A stretch of 29,663 nucleotides of DNA from Nanoarchaeota archaeon (GCA_018897155.1 JAHILE010000058.1:1-29663); one strand, 5' to 3'; shown: positions 15,243 through 24,776, counted from the first letter of the stretch. The notes: generated by a model not told the origin, from the letters alone. Translations and numbers: made by a program.

Positions 15243-15284
15243 TCCGGCAAAGCTTGCGTTCTAAGTGCGCCATAAACGCTCCAA

Positions 15285-15359
15285 TTAATCGCAGCAACAA
15301 CAGCATTTTTTCTCTTTTGTTTTCTCAGCCGTTACAGCTTTCTTTTTTGCATTCGCCAT
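15285..15359 (-). CDS. 24-residue Lys-rich microprotein with five C-terminal Cys
   Basis: The reading frame starts MANAKKKAV, has a Lys/Glu/Thr-rich middle, and ends KKCCCCCD followed by TAA. A near-perfect Shine-Dalgarno GGAGGTG (15366-15372) lies 6 nt before the ATG, directly after the stop of the upstream UPF0104-type gene (15374). It is one of the strongest ribosome binding sites in the window. Five adjacent Cys could bind metal, be lipidated or act as a redox or zinc buffer. It is too short for routine annotation. Coding status rests on the binding site and operon position. Confidence 0.6.
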   Translation of the reverse strand: MANAKKKAVTAEKTKEKKCCCCCD

Positions 15360-15373
15360 GTTTTTCACCTCCG

Positions 15374-16306
15374 TCATCGTATTTTAATGGGATTTCTTAC
15401 CCAGAAAAGATAGCCTGCTGATGCAAGAACAAAATATCCGAAAAAGAAATTAAGAAGAGAAAAAACTATTGCTTTCTCGCTTTCAATGCCAATAAATGAC
15501 ATTAAAAAGACGATTGTTGCCTCGCGCGTGCCAAGGCCGGCCACAGTTACCGGAATCAGCTCTACAAGAGCAACAACACTCATTATAAAAAGCAGCGAAA
15601 AATAAGATATGCTTATTTCAAGAGATTTGGCTATCATCAAAGCCTGAATCACCGAAAACATCCATATCAGCGCACTTAATATGAGAACAAAAATGATGCG
15701 GGCTTTGAGCTTAAGCGCGGATCTCGCGGATTCAATAAAATCTGAGGCTCCCGACTTAAGGTAAGTGCGGTATTTTTCAGGAACAAAATGCCTCAAAAGA
15801 ACGCCTGAAATCCTGCGATAGTATTTCTTTGCAATAACTGCACAAGCGATAATAGCTGCTGCTGCAAGCGCGACCAGCGGCTTTGTCACGCCAAATGGCT
15901 CGCCAAAGGCCGCGAACCCGATAAATGCGAAAAAAAGAACTGCGAAAACATCAGTTATCCTATCAAGAAAAACTGCGCCGATAGATTTGCTCTTTTTCTC
16001 ATCAAGATATGCAATCTTTACAAAATCGCCAACTCTTCCCGGAGTTGCAGCACCTACTGAAAAACCTATCAGCCAGGTTTCAATTGCGCTAACTATGCTT
16101 GTTCGTATCCCGAATAACCCAAGCGACATGCGCCATTTCAGGCCTTTAAGGATAACAGTTATTGTCAGAATGATAAAAAAGCCAAGCACATATACGGGAT
16201 TTAAAGAAAGCGCGGCTTCCTTGATTTTAATGAATTCTATTTTGCTGAAAAGATAAGCAAGTATGGCTGCTCCGACAACAAATGCCATAATGCGCCCGGG
16301 CTTCAT
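15374..16306 (-). CDS. UPF0104/flippase-like integral membrane protein
   Basis: The 310-residue protein has about eight hydrophobic segments and belongs to the lysylphosphatidylglycerol-synthase TM-region (UPF0104, AglD C-terminal-like) family. The signature parts are GLKWRMSLGLFG, ETWLIGFSVGAATPGRVGDFVKIAYL (the conserved TPGRxGD loop), AVFLDRITDVFAVLFF, and the late ELIPVTVAGLGTREATIVFL. Members are usually linked to lipid or polyprenyl-sugar movement across the membrane. The gene diverges from the sugar nucleotidyltransferase gene, which opens the glycan locus, so a role in lipid-linked sugar handling fits. The substrate cannot be inferred. A Cys-tailed microprotein follows 14 nt downstream. 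Confidence 0.85.
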   Translation of the reverse strand: MKPGRIMAFVVGAAILAYLFSKIEFIKIKEAALSLNPVYVLGFFIILTITVILKGLKWRMSLGLFGIRTSIVSAIETWLIGFSVGAATPGRVGDFVKIAYLDEKKSKSIGAVFLDRITDVFAVLFFAFIGFAAFGEPFGVTKPLVALAAAAIIACAVIAKKYYRRISGVLLRHFVPEKYRTYLKSGASDFIESARSALKLKARIIFVLILSALIWMFSVIQALMIAKSLEISISYFSLLFIMSVVALVELIPVTVAGLGTREATIVFLMSFIGIESEKAIVFSLLNFFFGYFVLASAGYLFWVRNPIKIR

Positions 16307-16327
16307 AATTATTTTTCGAAGCTATGC

Positions 16328-16335
16328 TTTATATA
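16328..16335 (-). promoter_or_regulatory. TATA box for the UPF0104-type gene
   Basis: The minus strand reads TATATAAA, centred about 26 nt before the ATG at 16306. A leaderless start is expected. Confidence 0.6.
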
Positions 16336-16373
16336 TTGCGCGCAACACACCCCAAACAAGGCAGAAAGTACAA

Positions 16374-16381
16374 TTTATATA
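16374..16381 (+). promoter_or_regulatory. TATA box for the glycan locus lead gene
   Basis: TTTATATA is centred 26 nt before the ATG at 16404. With the divergent TATA box at 16328 it forms a compact bidirectional promoter region. Confidence 0.65.
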
Positions 16382-16403
16382 ATTTAGCGCACTGCTTATT
16401 ACT

Positions 16404-17240
16404 ATGATAGGCATAATACCTGCGGCAGGAAAAGGAACCCGCCTGAAACCGATAACCGACGCAATTCCAAAAGAGCTCCTGATATGCGGAAGCAAACCGC
16501 TGATTGAGCATGCTCTTGATTCTATGAACGCCATAGGAATAAGCCGCGTATGCATTGTTACAGGCCATAAAAAGGGGCCTCTTATGGATTTTATCAAAGA
16601 CGGCGCTCTTTACAACATCGATGTCGACTATGTTTACCAGACACATGCGCTCGGCCTGGGACACGCGATTCTTTGCACAAAAAACAAGATCCATGATGGC
16701 GAAAAAGACCTTTTTGTATTAAATGGCGATACTGTAATAGAACCGAAAAGCGTTCTTACGGAAATGGCAAAAACCCATAAAAAAGAAAAACCAATAGCTA
16801 CATTACTCATTCATGAAGTAGCAGATCCCAAACGCTGGGGTATTGCAAAGCTTGACGGATTTAACGGCAATATCGCCGAAGTGAAAAAGCTGTTTGAAAA
16901 GCCGCAAAACGAAAATGAATGGAAAGAATTCGCGCAAAACGGCAAGTATTATGCGATTGTCGGCGTGTACTGCCTGAACCAGAAAATGTACGATTATCTT
17001 GAAAAAACAAAAGCTGGACGCGGTGGAGAAATACAGCTTACCGATGCAATTGAACTCGCAATCAAGAACAAGGAAAAAGTCATTGCGATGAAATTCGACG
17101 GTTCCTGGCTGGATATAGGGGCTCCAAAAACATTTTTAATGGCACAGTGGGAATATTTCAAAAATAAGAAAGAGGATGATATCCTTGCTCTTGCCGCAGA
17201 GTGGGACGCACACGCATCAAAAGCCGGCCGGATGGAGTGA
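16404..17240 (+). CDS. Sugar-phosphate nucleotidyltransferase (GalU/RmlA-like)
   Basis: The enzyme joins a nucleoside triphosphate and a sugar 1-phosphate, most likely UTP or dTTP with glucose 1-phosphate. The 278-residue protein has the nucleotide-binding start IPAAGKGTRLKPITDAIPKE, then QTHALGLGHAILC, the metal-binding VLNGDTV, PKRWGIAKL, and GGEIQLTDAI and GSWLDIGAP near the end. The GLGHA motif and the adjacent UDP-glucuronate decarboxylase-like gene favour UTP-glucose-1-phosphate uridylyltransferase. Thymidylyltransferase activity is the main alternative. The product would feed nucleotide sugars into the glycan locus. The next gene starts 4 nt after its stop. Confidence 0.85.
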   Translation: MIGIIPAAGKGTRLKPITDAIPKELLICGSKPLIEHALDSMNAIGISRVCIVTGHKKGPLMDFIKDGALYNIDVDYVYQTHALGLGHAILCTKNKIHDGEKDLFVLNGDTVIEPKSVLTEMAKTHKKEKPIATLLIHEVADPKRWGIAKLDGFNGNIAEVKKLFEKPQNENEWKEFAQNGKYYAIVGVYCLNQKMYDYLEKTKAGRGGEIQLTDAIELAIKNKEKVIAMKFDGSWLDIGAPKTFLMAQWEYFKNKKEDDILALAAEWDAHASKAGRME

Positions 17241-17244
17241 ACCT

Positions 17245-18183
17245 ATGGAAACAATAATCATTACCGGAGGCGCAGGATTTATCGGCAGCCACCTTTGTGA
17301 CGCGCTTGTGAATAATTATAAAGTGATATGTATAGATAATTTTATCACGGGAAGGCGAAAAAATGTGGCGCATTTGAGTTCAAACAAAAATTTCGTTCTT
17401 ATTGAACATGACGTGACAAAGCCAATGAAAATAACTGAAAACGTAAAATACATATTTCACTTGGCATCGCCGGCATCGCCTATTGATTATCAGCTAAGGC
17501 CCATAAAAACTATGCTTGCAAACTCATTCGGAGCATACAATATGCTTGAGCTGGCAAAAGAAAAAAACGCACGAATTCTCCTAGCATCTACCTCAGAAGT
17601 GTATGGCGATCCAAAAGAACACCCTCAAAAAGAAACATATTGGGGTAATGTTAATCCAATAGGTCCGCGGAGCTGCTATGATGAATCAAAAAGATTTGCA
17701 GAAGCGCTTGCAATGAGCTATCTGAAAGAGCATAAGGTAGATATTCGGCTTGCACGAATTTTTAACACATACGGTCCAAGGATGCGGGAAAACGATGGTC
17801 GTGTAATACCTAATTTTATTTCACAGGCACTCCAAAACCAACCCATAACCGTATATGGTAATGGAAGCCAAACAAGAAGCTTCTGCTATGTTTCGGATTT
17901 AGTAAATGGATTAAAAAGATTCATGTTCAAAGAGTCTCTTTCAGGAGAAGTGATAAATCTGGGGAATCCGGAAGAGTGCACGATTCTTGAAACTGCAAAA
18001 ACCGTAAAACAGATTATCGGCAATTCTTCAGAAATATCATTTAAAGAACTGCCGCAAGATGATCCTCTCAGAAGAAATCCGGACATAAGCAAAGCAAAAA
18101 AAATCCTTTCATGGCAGCCAGAAATTTCTTTTGACGAGGGCCTGAGAAAAACAATCCCTGCATTCAAATCCGCAAAGATATAA
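17245..18183 (+). CDS. UDP-glucuronate decarboxylase-like SDR (UDP-xylose synthase)
   Basis: This extended short-chain dehydrogenase has 312 residues. It has the NAD-binding start TIIITGGAGFIGSH (residues 3-16), STSEVYGDP, the catalytic pair Tyr145/Lys149 in SCYDESKR, and RIFNTYGPRM. The segments HLASPASPIDYQ and GNGSQTRSFCYVSDLV are typical of UDP-glucuronate decarboxylases, which convert UDP-glucuronate to UDP-xylose. The UDP-glucose 6-dehydrogenase that would make the substrate is not in the window. The ATG at 17245 is chosen over an upstream in-frame start at 17176 because the Rossmann strand then begins at the normal place and GGAGTGA (17234-17240) precedes it. Confidence 0.85.
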   Translation: METIIITGGAGFIGSHLCDALVNNYKVICIDNFITGRRKNVAHLSSNKNFVLIEHDVTKPMKITENVKYIFHLASPASPIDYQLRPIKTMLANSFGAYNMLELAKEKNARILLASTSEVYGDPKEHPQKETYWGNVNPIGPRSCYDESKRFAEALAMSYLKEHKVDIRLARIFNTYGPRMRENDGRVIPNFISQALQNQPITVYGNGSQTRSFCYVSDLVNGLKRFMFKESLSGEVINLGNPEECTILETAKTVKQIIGNSSEISFKELPQDDPLRRNPDISKAKKILSWQPEISFDEGLRKTIPAFKSAKI

Positions 18184-18215
18184 AAAGTTAGAGAACATCA
18201 TCAGGTCGAGACGTT

Positions 18216-18914
18216 ATGAAATTAACAGAAAATGAAAAAATAAACATAACTGGCGAAGAAAAAATAAATGTTATGGAAAAGGGACTCGCTTCTTTAAAGT
18301 TAAATTTTGAAGAAAAACTGAAAATTCTTGATGCTGGCGGAACAAAATACACCTATTCAGTTTTATCCAGGATGTTTCCGAAAAGCGATATCGATACGTT
18401 GAATATTTCGGAAAGCGAAGCGTCAGGAAGCAAAAAACATATAATTGCAGACGCACAAAAATTTGACCTGCATCAAAAATACGACATTATTTTTGCAAAC
18501 GACCTTATCGAGCACATTCCATCACCTGACGCATTTTTTGAATGCAGTTTCAATCACCTGAAAGAAAATGGTATTTTGGTAATAACAACGCCTAACCTCG
18601 CGTGCTGGTATAACCGCGTGTTCTTGCTTTTAGGGTATAGTTTAGCAAACTACAGCGCTTCATTGAAACATCGGACAGGAAACCCATTCATCAGGCAACT
18701 TCCTAATGAGCATAAAAGTGTTTTTAATTTTATGGGTTTAAATGATTTACTGAAGATATATCATTTCAAAGTCATATACGCAAAAGGATTTACCTACGGT
18801 GCAACACATCAAGTTTCGGCCGGCAAATTTCGCAGGATAAGAAAAGTCCTAAATTCAACGCTTCCAATGAGGTTGAAAGAAGGACTAATGATAATTGCTA
18901 AAAGAATGGAATGA
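18216..18914 (+). CDS. Class I SAM-dependent methyltransferase
   Basis: The 232-residue protein has the Rossmann-type methyltransferase motifs: KILDAGGTKYTYSVL (motif I), IIADAQKF, YDIIFANDLIEHIPSPDAFF (motif IV region), and LKENGILVITTPNLACWYNR. The unusual DAGG instead of DxGCG and the following Tyr-rich region resemble sugar- or lipid-glycan methyltransferases, but the acceptor cannot be read from sequence. It lies between the UDP-sugar genes and aglB, so methylation of the N-glycan or its lipid carrier is likely. The stop abuts the start of aglB. Confidence 0.82.
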   Translation: MKLTENEKINITGEEKINVMEKGLASLKLNFEEKLKILDAGGTKYTYSVLSRMFPKSDIDTLNISESEASGSKKHIIADAQKFDLHQKYDIIFANDLIEHIPSPDAFFECSFNHLKENGILVITTPNLACWYNRVFLLLGYSLANYSASLKHRTGNPFIRQLPNEHKSVFNFMGLNDLLKIYHFKVIYAKGFTYGATHQVSAGKFRRIRKVLNSTLPMRLKEGLMIIAKRME

Positions 18915-18920
18915 TTGAGT

Positions 18921-21398
18921 ATGTCCAAAAATAATTTTGCTTCAAAAGTTAATGTTACTCTTCGCCAAAACTGGCACGTACTGGCAGTGTTAGTTATAGG
19001 TATTTTAGCGCTTTACATAAGGCTATTGTCGCTGCCTCTTGTAAAAACCTATCTGCCGGACATAGACACATACTTATTTTATAGGGGGTCGGATTATCTG
19101 CTAACCCATAATTTTCATTTTCCGATATGGGACACGCTAAGAAACTATCCTTTCGGGCTTAATTTTTATGTTGAACAGCCGCTGCCTTATTATCTGCCGG
19201 CAATATTCTACAAAATCGCAAGCATATTTTCAAACATGAACTACATCTCGCTTGTAAAATACTATTCACCCATTGTAACTTCACTCAGCGTAATCCCAAT
19301 GTACTTAATAGGAAAGGAACTAAAAAACAAATGGACTGGAATTTTTTCGGCATTTTTCTTTGCTATCATGCCTGCAATACTTATGAGAAATCCTGCTGGA
19401 TATATCGAAAAAGAGCCATCAACCATCGCATTTATGATGTTCTCGGTTTATTTTTTCCTAAGAACGCTAAAAAAAGATTCGTGGATTTCTGCAGCATTAA
19501 TGGGGGGCTTTCTAACGCTTGTTGATATCGGCTGGGGTGGTGTAGACCACTTGTATTTGAGTTACACATTATTCGCATTCATGATTCTTTTTGTAAATAA
19601 ATATCAGAACGCATTAATAAAAAACTATGTCTTCCTCCTGATTGCAATAAGCTTTGGCGCATACATAACCAATGGATCATACCTCGGCTCAGAACATTTG
19701 ATGATATATCTGACGTTTGTTATGGTTCTTGCGCGTTATGCAGTAGACAAATTTAATTTAATTAAAAAAGAATCCCTGAAATATTTCATTCCCGCCCTGT
19801 CAATAGGTGGACTCATTTTAGTGCTCATTGTATCAACATTCTCGCCGTTCTTCGCGAGCTTTGTGGATCAGGCCAGCGGCATTCTATTCTATCGCGAGAC
19901 CACATTTGGCGGCACGGTGGCAGAAAATCAAAGGCCTGATTTCGGAAGCTTTCTTGCACAATTCGGAACGCCATATGCAGCAGGAGTCTTGCCTTCTTTG
20001 CAGCCCATTCTAATATACTTCAGCGCATGGATACTTGCGTTCATTGCATTAATATTGTCAGCATACAAAACTGAAAACAAATACAAATGGATGCATATCG
20101 CTGCAGTAATTGTTGCGGTTTTATCATTCTTAATGTTTCTTAACAAACCTGGAAGCACAGCCCAAATAATCTACCTCATATCTTTTTTCACAGCATTATT
20201 CTTATTTGCAAAGCATGGAGAATTTGCATTAACATTAAATGCAACTCTCCTGTTCGCTGCTATGCTGAGTTTCATGAACCTGATTCGCGTCGGATTCCTG
20301 GTGGGGCCCTATATTTCAATATTTGCAGGGTATTTTATCGCAGAACTTATTTCCCGCACAATGAATTTAAACGCAGTCAAAAATGCGGCAACTCTTGAAG
20401 AAAAAATAAACGTATATAGTGTTGGAATGGGTGTATTAATCTCAATTATACTCATAGCGAATCTTGCTGCAGGTTATGCAATTGGAAGCAGTATGGGGCC
20501 AAATTATAATAATAATTGGAATGATGCAATGAACTTCATGAAAGAAAAAACTCCTGAGAGTTCTGTAATGCTTTCTTGGTGGGATTTTGGCTACTGGTTC
20601 CAGGCAATGTCCGGCAGGGCAACTATGCTTGATGGCGGGAATAATGACCTTCACGGCGATAAGCTGACAGGCCTTTATTTCAGCGGACGTATGAATGAAA
20701 GCATTGAAAAAGAGTTTTTGCAAAGCCGCGGAATCACGCATATAATCGTTGATTATTCCATGATTGGAAAATATGCTGCAATGACAAGAATAGGCACGGA
20801 CTGGCAGGAAATTGACCAATATATTCCATTAAGTGATCCTCAGCAAGCCCAAAAGAATGGAAAAACAATATTAATATTCCAGTTAGGTCCGAGTGCATTC
20901 TACGTACCGATAACTCAGAACGGCACAGGAACAGTCATTGCAAAATCGCAAGATAGCGGAGATATAACAATTGATGGGGATGTTGTATTTTCACAAGCTA
21001 ATGGCAATGTGAATTTAAAATATATATGCACTGAAAACGGCCTAATAGATTTAAAGCCTAGCGAACCGTCATGGGATGCCTGCCTTTTAATTACGCCTTA
21101 CGGCTGGTTTTTCCCTGTTGATGCAAGCAATGGAAAACCAAGCACACTTACAGGAACCTCCACATTTGCAAAACTCTTTTTCTTTAACGGCAAAGGAGTG
21201 GATTATGTTAAAAAAGTATACGACAACCCTGAGATCAAAATATATGAAGTCGAGCTGCCGAGAAGAACAAGAGAAGAATTAATTAACTGGTGGAAAACTA
21301 ATGTAGATACATTCGATATGAGTAGCGATTTCGTCAAAGGCAAATTAAAATCATTGGAAACGCTATGCATAAATGGGAATGAAATAACGTCCTGTTAA
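18921..21398 (+). CDS. aglB: Oligosaccharyltransferase AglB/Stt3 family
   Basis: AglB transfers the lipid-linked glycan to Asn in N-x-S/T sequons outside the membrane. The 825-residue protein has a multi-helix membrane half (about 1-520) and a C-terminal soluble domain. It carries the metal-binding DxD in the first loop (Asp47, Asp49, LPDIDTYLFYRG), IEKEPSTIAF, and the sequon-binding WWDFG motif (553-557, SWWDFGYWFQAMSGRATMLDGG). The last 230 residues form a beta-rich domain without strong motifs. A TTG at 18915 is a possible alternative start. Its place beside a methyltransferase and a flippase completes the core of an N-glycosylation pathway. The candidate acceptor proteins lie about 7-12 kb upstream. 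Confidence 0.93.
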   Translation: MSKNNFASKVNVTLRQNWHVLAVLVIGILALYIRLLSLPLVKTYLPDIDTYLFYRGSDYLLTHNFHFPIWDTLRNYPFGLNFYVEQPLPYYLPAIFYKIASIFSNMNYISLVKYYSPIVTSLSVIPMYLIGKELKNKWTGIFSAFFFAIMPAILMRNPAGYIEKEPSTIAFMMFSVYFFLRTLKKDSWISAALMGGFLTLVDIGWGGVDHLYLSYTLFAFMILFVNKYQNALIKNYVFLLIAISFGAYITNGSYLGSEHLMIYLTFVMVLARYAVDKFNLIKKESLKYFIPALSIGGLILVLIVSTFSPFFASFVDQASGILFYRETTFGGTVAENQRPDFGSFLAQFGTPYAAGVLPSLQPILIYFSAWILAFIALILSAYKTENKYKWMHIAAVIVAVLSFLMFLNKPGSTAQIIYLISFFTALFLFAKHGEFALTLNATLLFAAMLSFMNLIRVGFLVGPYISIFAGYFIAELISRTMNLNAVKNAATLEEKINVYSVGMGVLISIILIANLAAGYAIGSSMGPNYNNNWNDAMNFMKEKTPESSVMLSWWDFGYWFQAMSGRATMLDGGNNDLHGDKLTGLYFSGRMNESIEKEFLQSRGITHIIVDYSMIGKYAAMTRIGTDWQEIDQYIPLSDPQQAQKNGKTILIFQLGPSAFYVPITQNGTGTVIAKSQDSGDITIDGDVVFSQANGNVNLKYICTENGLIDLKPSEPSWDACLLITPYGWFFPVDASNGKPSTLTGTSTFAKLFFFNGKGVDYVKKVYDNPEIKIYEVELPRRTREELINWWKTNVDTFDMSSDFVKGKLKSLETLCINGNEITSC

Positions 21399-21420
21399 GT
21401 GCTTCTAGAGGCATTAACAG

Positions 21421-21428
21421 TTTTAAAA
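21421..21428 (+). promoter_or_regulatory. TATA box for the flippase gene
   Basis: TTTTAAAA is centred about 26 nt before the ATG at 21451, so the flippase may have its own leaderless transcript in addition to read-through from aglB. Confidence 0.55.
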
Positions 21429-21450
21429 AGAAATATGTTTCTTGATACAT

Positions 21451-22968
21451 ATGGGTGATTTAAGAACTATTGGAAGGGGCGCAGCATATGTTTTTGCTGG
21501 CCTGGTTTTTGCAAAACTAGTGGCTTATGCTTGGAGAATCATTGTAGCAAAAACAGGTCCGGAAAACTATGGCCTTCTTTCGCTGGCAATTTCCATACTT
21601 GGCCTCACATACACGTTTTCATTTCTCGGCCTTGAATCCGCTGTTATGCGATACATGGCATATTTTAAGGAAAAAAATGATACTTCAAAAATGAAGGGCG
21701 TTCTCTTTTCGTCACTAAAACTTTCCATCCCTGTTTCGGTTTTGGTGTCAATAGCACTATATACTTACTCTGACTTCATTTCAATTAATCTATTCGAAAA
21801 ACCAGGCCTTTCCCCATTGCTTAAGATAATTTCCTTCGGCATTGTGCCTTATATGGTATATATCATGTCGCTTTCTGCTTTGATAGGCCTTAAAAAAATA
21901 GAGGGGGTGGTAATCTCAAGAAATATAACCGAAAGCACAATTCGCCTGATTGCAACAATAGTTTTGATTTATCTAGGCTATGGAATTCTGGGTGCTGCAG
22001 CAGCATACGTACTAGCATTTGTTTTCTCTGCAATAGTGTCGCTCTACTTTCTTGAAAAAAACTTTCCGTTTCTTGGAACAAAAATTTCTGCAGAAGGGCT
22101 TGAAAAAGAGCTACTGAATTATTCTCTTCCGCTTCTGATGGGAGGCGTTGTTGTGCAAATGCTTTCGTGGGTGGATATTTTAATGATCGGCTATTTCAGG
22201 ACTGCTTCGGAAGTTGGAATATATAGCACCGCAGTTCCAACCGCAGCATTACTGCTTTTTATACCGGCAGCACTATCCTCGCTTTTTCTGCCGGTAATAA
22301 CCGGAGCCTATGCAAAGAACCGCATAAACGACATAAAACGAGTATACTTGCGCGTCACAAAAATAACCGTGGTTGCAAACCTTCCGATAGTCCTGATTAT
22401 GATGTTTTTTTCAGAAGAAATACTTGGATTTTTCTTTGGAAGCGTATATTCTGAGGGGGCATTATCCCTATCACTACTCGCCATAGGGTATTTTATCGCT
22501 TCTGCAGTAACAACGAGCAATGCAATACTTAACATGACAAAGAATACAAAAAGCTTAATGGCTATAGCAATTATCTCAACAGCAGTAAATGTGGCATTAA
22601 ACTATTTTTTAATACCCCTCTATGGAATTAACGGAGCGGCAGTATCCGCCGCTATTGCAATGGCGTTGAGCGGCATTTTAGTGTGCTTTTCGGCGTATAA
22701 ATCAATAAACATCATCCCGTACGACAAATCATTGTTCTATGTGTGCTTGCTTGGAGGCGGCTCCTTAAGCGGCATGTATTTCGGGCTTCATGCAATATAC
22801 GCCACAATTCCGATAATTCCGGCCATACTTGGCGTTTTGCTCTTCTTTGCGTTCTATTTATATTTAATATTCAAATTCAGAATAATTGAAAAAAGCGAAG
22901 TTGTTGAAATTATCAATAGTTTGAAAGGAAGAATACGAAATATGACCTCTCCGGTCATGTGGGATTAA
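21451..22968 (+). CDS. Lipid-linked oligosaccharide flippase (Wzx/RfbX-like, MOP superfamily)
   Basis: The 505-residue protein has about fourteen hydrophobic segments and the layout of polysaccharide-biosynthesis flippases. It begins with GRGAAYVFAGLVFAKLVAYA, continues through ARTGPENYGLLSLA-type residues (here AKTGPENYGLLS) typical of the family's first loop, and shows the late segment NYFLIPLYGINGAAVSAAIA. Such proteins move lipid-linked glycans across the membrane before AglB acts. The ATG at 21451 fits the TATA box; an in-frame TTG at 21442 is less likely. Placement directly after aglB supports the role. Confidence 0.88.
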   Translation: MGDLRTIGRGAAYVFAGLVFAKLVAYAWRIIVAKTGPENYGLLSLAISILGLTYTFSFLGLESAVMRYMAYFKEKNDTSKMKGVLFSSLKLSIPVSVLVSIALYTYSDFISINLFEKPGLSPLLKIISFGIVPYMVYIMSLSALIGLKKIEGVVISRNITESTIRLIATIVLIYLGYGILGAAAAYVLAFVFSAIVSLYFLEKNFPFLGTKISAEGLEKELLNYSLPLLMGGVVVQMLSWVDILMIGYFRTASEVGIYSTAVPTAALLLFIPAALSSLFLPVITGAYAKNRINDIKRVYLRVTKITVVANLPIVLIMMFFSEEILGFFFGSVYSEGALSLSLLAIGYFIASAVTTSNAILNMTKNTKSLMAIAIISTAVNVALNYFLIPLYGINGAAVSAAIAMALSGILVCFSAYKSINIIPYDKSLFYVCLLGGGSLSGMYFGLHAIYATIPIIPAILGVLLFFAFYLYLIFKFRIIEKSEVVEIINSLKGRIRNMTSPVMWD

Positions 22969-22977
22969 ATCAAAGTA

Positions 22978-22987
22978 ATTTAAATAT
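22978..22987 (+). promoter_or_regulatory. TATA box for the CDP-sugar genes
   Basis: ATTTAAATAT lies about 32 nt before the ATG at 23015. Expected transcription start is near 23009, which favours 23015 over the ATG at 22997 as the translation start. Confidence 0.5.
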
Positions 22988-23014
22988 TTGAAATGAATGT
23001 CATATGTGATTAAA

Positions 23015-23800
23015 ATGAATCAAAACACCAAAGTTGTAATATTTGCAGGCGGCCTTGGCACACGGCTAAGCGAAGAAACAGATACGCGGCCAAAACCAAT
23101 GGTTGAAATAGGGGGCAAACCAATTCTTTGGCATATCATGAAAAGATATTCCGCATACGGATTTAATGATTTCATAATATGCCTTGGATACAAGGGGCAC
23201 CTCATCAAAGAATACTTTACAAACTACTTCATGCACCAAAGCGACATTACTATAGATGTTGCAAAAAACACCACTGAAATCCATAACAACAACTGCGAAC
23301 CGTGGAAAGTTACTCTTGTTGATACGGGGTTGTACTCCATGACTGGGGCGCGCCTTAAAAAAATACGGAACTATGTAGGCGATAAAACATTCATGCTTAC
23401 CTATGGCGATGGTGTTTCAGATATTGACATAAAAAAACTCTTTGAATTTCATAAAGCTCACGGAAAGATGGCAACAGTCGCGGCAGTCCAGCCTGAAGGA
23501 AAATTCGGCGCCCTGACAATTGACGAGAATGATAGTATTTTGTCATTTCGCGAAAAACCGAAAGGCGATGGCGCCTGGATAAGCGGTGGGTTTTTCGTTC
23601 TCGAACCTAAAATATTCGGCTACATCGAAGACGGAGATCAAGTTATCTGGGAAAACGACCCCATAAAAAAGATAATTAATGACAAACAGCTTAAGACGTA
23701 CAAACACACAGGATTCTGGAAATGTATGGATACTCTAAACGACAAGCAGGTATTGAATGGCTTGTGGGAAACAGGAAACGCCCGCTGGCTCAAATGGTGA
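23015..23800 (+). CDS. rfbF: Glucose-1-phosphate cytidylyltransferase
   Basis: The enzyme makes CDP-glucose from CTP and glucose 1-phosphate. The 261-residue protein is close to the usual length and has all expected parts: [50 protein letters not shown] and IKEYFTNYF, then [17 protein letters not shown] (metal-binding), FGAL, and GGFFVLEP with WENDP near the end. The match to RfbF/DdhA is strong. The next gene, a CDP-glucose dehydratase-like enzyme, overlaps its end. An ATG at 22997 would add six residues but would lie upstream of the expected transcription start. Confidence 0.92.
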   Translation: MNQNTKVVIFAGGLGTRLSEETDTRPKPMVEIGGKPILWHIMKRYSAYGFNDFIICLGYKGHLIKEYFTNYFMHQSDITIDVAKNTTEIHNNNCEPWKVTLVDTGLYSMTGARLKKIRNYVGDKTFMLTYGDGVSDIDIKKLFEFHKAHGKMATVAAVQPEGKFGALTIDENDSILSFREKPKGDGAWISGGFFVLEPKIFGYIEDGDQVIWENDPIKKIINDKQLKTYKHTGFWKCMDTLNDKQVLNGLWETGNARWLKW

Positions 23801-24776
23801 TTTTATTAAAAACAACACATTTTGGAAAGACAGAAACGTCCTCATTACAGGATGCACCGGCCTGTTAGGCTCGTGGCTCACTAAAGACCTGGTAGGCAAA
23901 GGCGCGAATATTGTAGGTCTTATACGTGATATCGTGCCGAAATCCAACATAAAGGATTCGATGAACAGCATTAACGTTGTTCATGGCGATGTTGAAGACC
24001 TTGAACTGGTTGAACGCGCATTAAACGAATACGAAATAGACACTGTTTTTCATCTTGCAGCCCAGACAATTGTCGGCACTGCAAACAGAAGCCCCATATC
24101 CACTTTCGAGACAAACATAAAGGGCACATGGAATGTTCTTGAGGCGTGCCGAAGAATCCCCCTTGTAAAAAGCGTTGTTATTGCCTCAAGCGATAAGGCT
24201 TACGGCGACCAGAAAATACTGCCCTATGATGAAAATACGCCGCTTCAGGGAACCCATCCGTACGATGTCTCAAAAAGCTGCGCAGACTTAATCGCATACT
24301 CATATTACAAGACATACGGCGTTCCCGTGTGCGTTACAAGGTGCGGCAATTTTTACGGAGGCGGCGACCTGAATTTCAACAGGCTGGTGCCCGGAACAAT
24401 AAGATCTGTTCTGAACAACGAGCGCCCGATTATAAGAAGCAATGGAACATTGATCCGCGATTATATTTATGTAAAAGACGGCGTTGACGCGTATATTCTT
24501 TTGGCAGAAAAAATGAGGGAATTAAAAATATCTGGGGAATCATTTAATTTCAGCAATGAAGACCGCCACACTGTCAAGGATATTGTTGAAAAGATTCTCA
24601 AGTCGATGGAATCAAAACTCGAGCCCATCATCCTGAACGAAGCGAAAAACGAGATACTTCACCAGTATTTGTCAGCGAAGAAAGCGCGGGAAATACTCGC
24701 GTGGAAGCCGAAATACACAATGGAATTGGGGCTCAAGGAAACGATTGAATGGTATAGGGACTTTTTCAAAGCATAA
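23757..24776 (+). CDS. rfbG: CDP-glucose 4,6-dehydratase-like SDR
   Basis: The enzyme should turn CDP-glucose into CDP-4-dehydro-6-deoxyglucose, the precursor of dideoxy and branched sugars. The 339-residue protein has [15 protein letters not shown], a preserved SSDKAYGD segment holding the Asp-Lys pair typical of 4,6-dehydratases, and the Tyr169/Lys173 pair in [31 protein letters not shown] also matches RfbG. The only ATG gives a 44-nt overlap with rfbF and 17 residues upstream of [11 protein letters not shown]; a non-ATG start closer to the motif is possible. Pairing with rfbF makes the substrate assignment stronger than the sequence alone. Confidence 0.85.
   Translation: MACGKQETPAGSNGDFIKNNTFWKDRNVLITGCTGLLGSWLTKDLVGKGANIVGLIRDIVPKSNIKDSMNSINVVHGDVEDLELVERALNEYEIDTVFHLAAQTIVGTANRSPISTFETNIKGTWNVLEACRRIPLVKSVVIASSDKAYGDQKILPYDENTPLQGTHPYDVSKSCADLIAYSYYKTYGVPVCVTRCGNFYGGGDLNFNRLVPGTIRSVLNNERPIIRSNGTLIRDYIYVKDGVDAYILLAEKMRELKISGESFNFSNEDRHTVKDIVEKILKSMESKLEPIILNEAKNEILHQYLSAKKAREILAWKPKYTMELGLKETIEWYRDFFKA

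Noticed and set aside
15256-15279. GCGTT/AACGC inverted repeat after the microprotein as a terminator
   Set aside because: The stem is only five pairs with a 14-nt loop and no T-run follows, so it is too weak to call.
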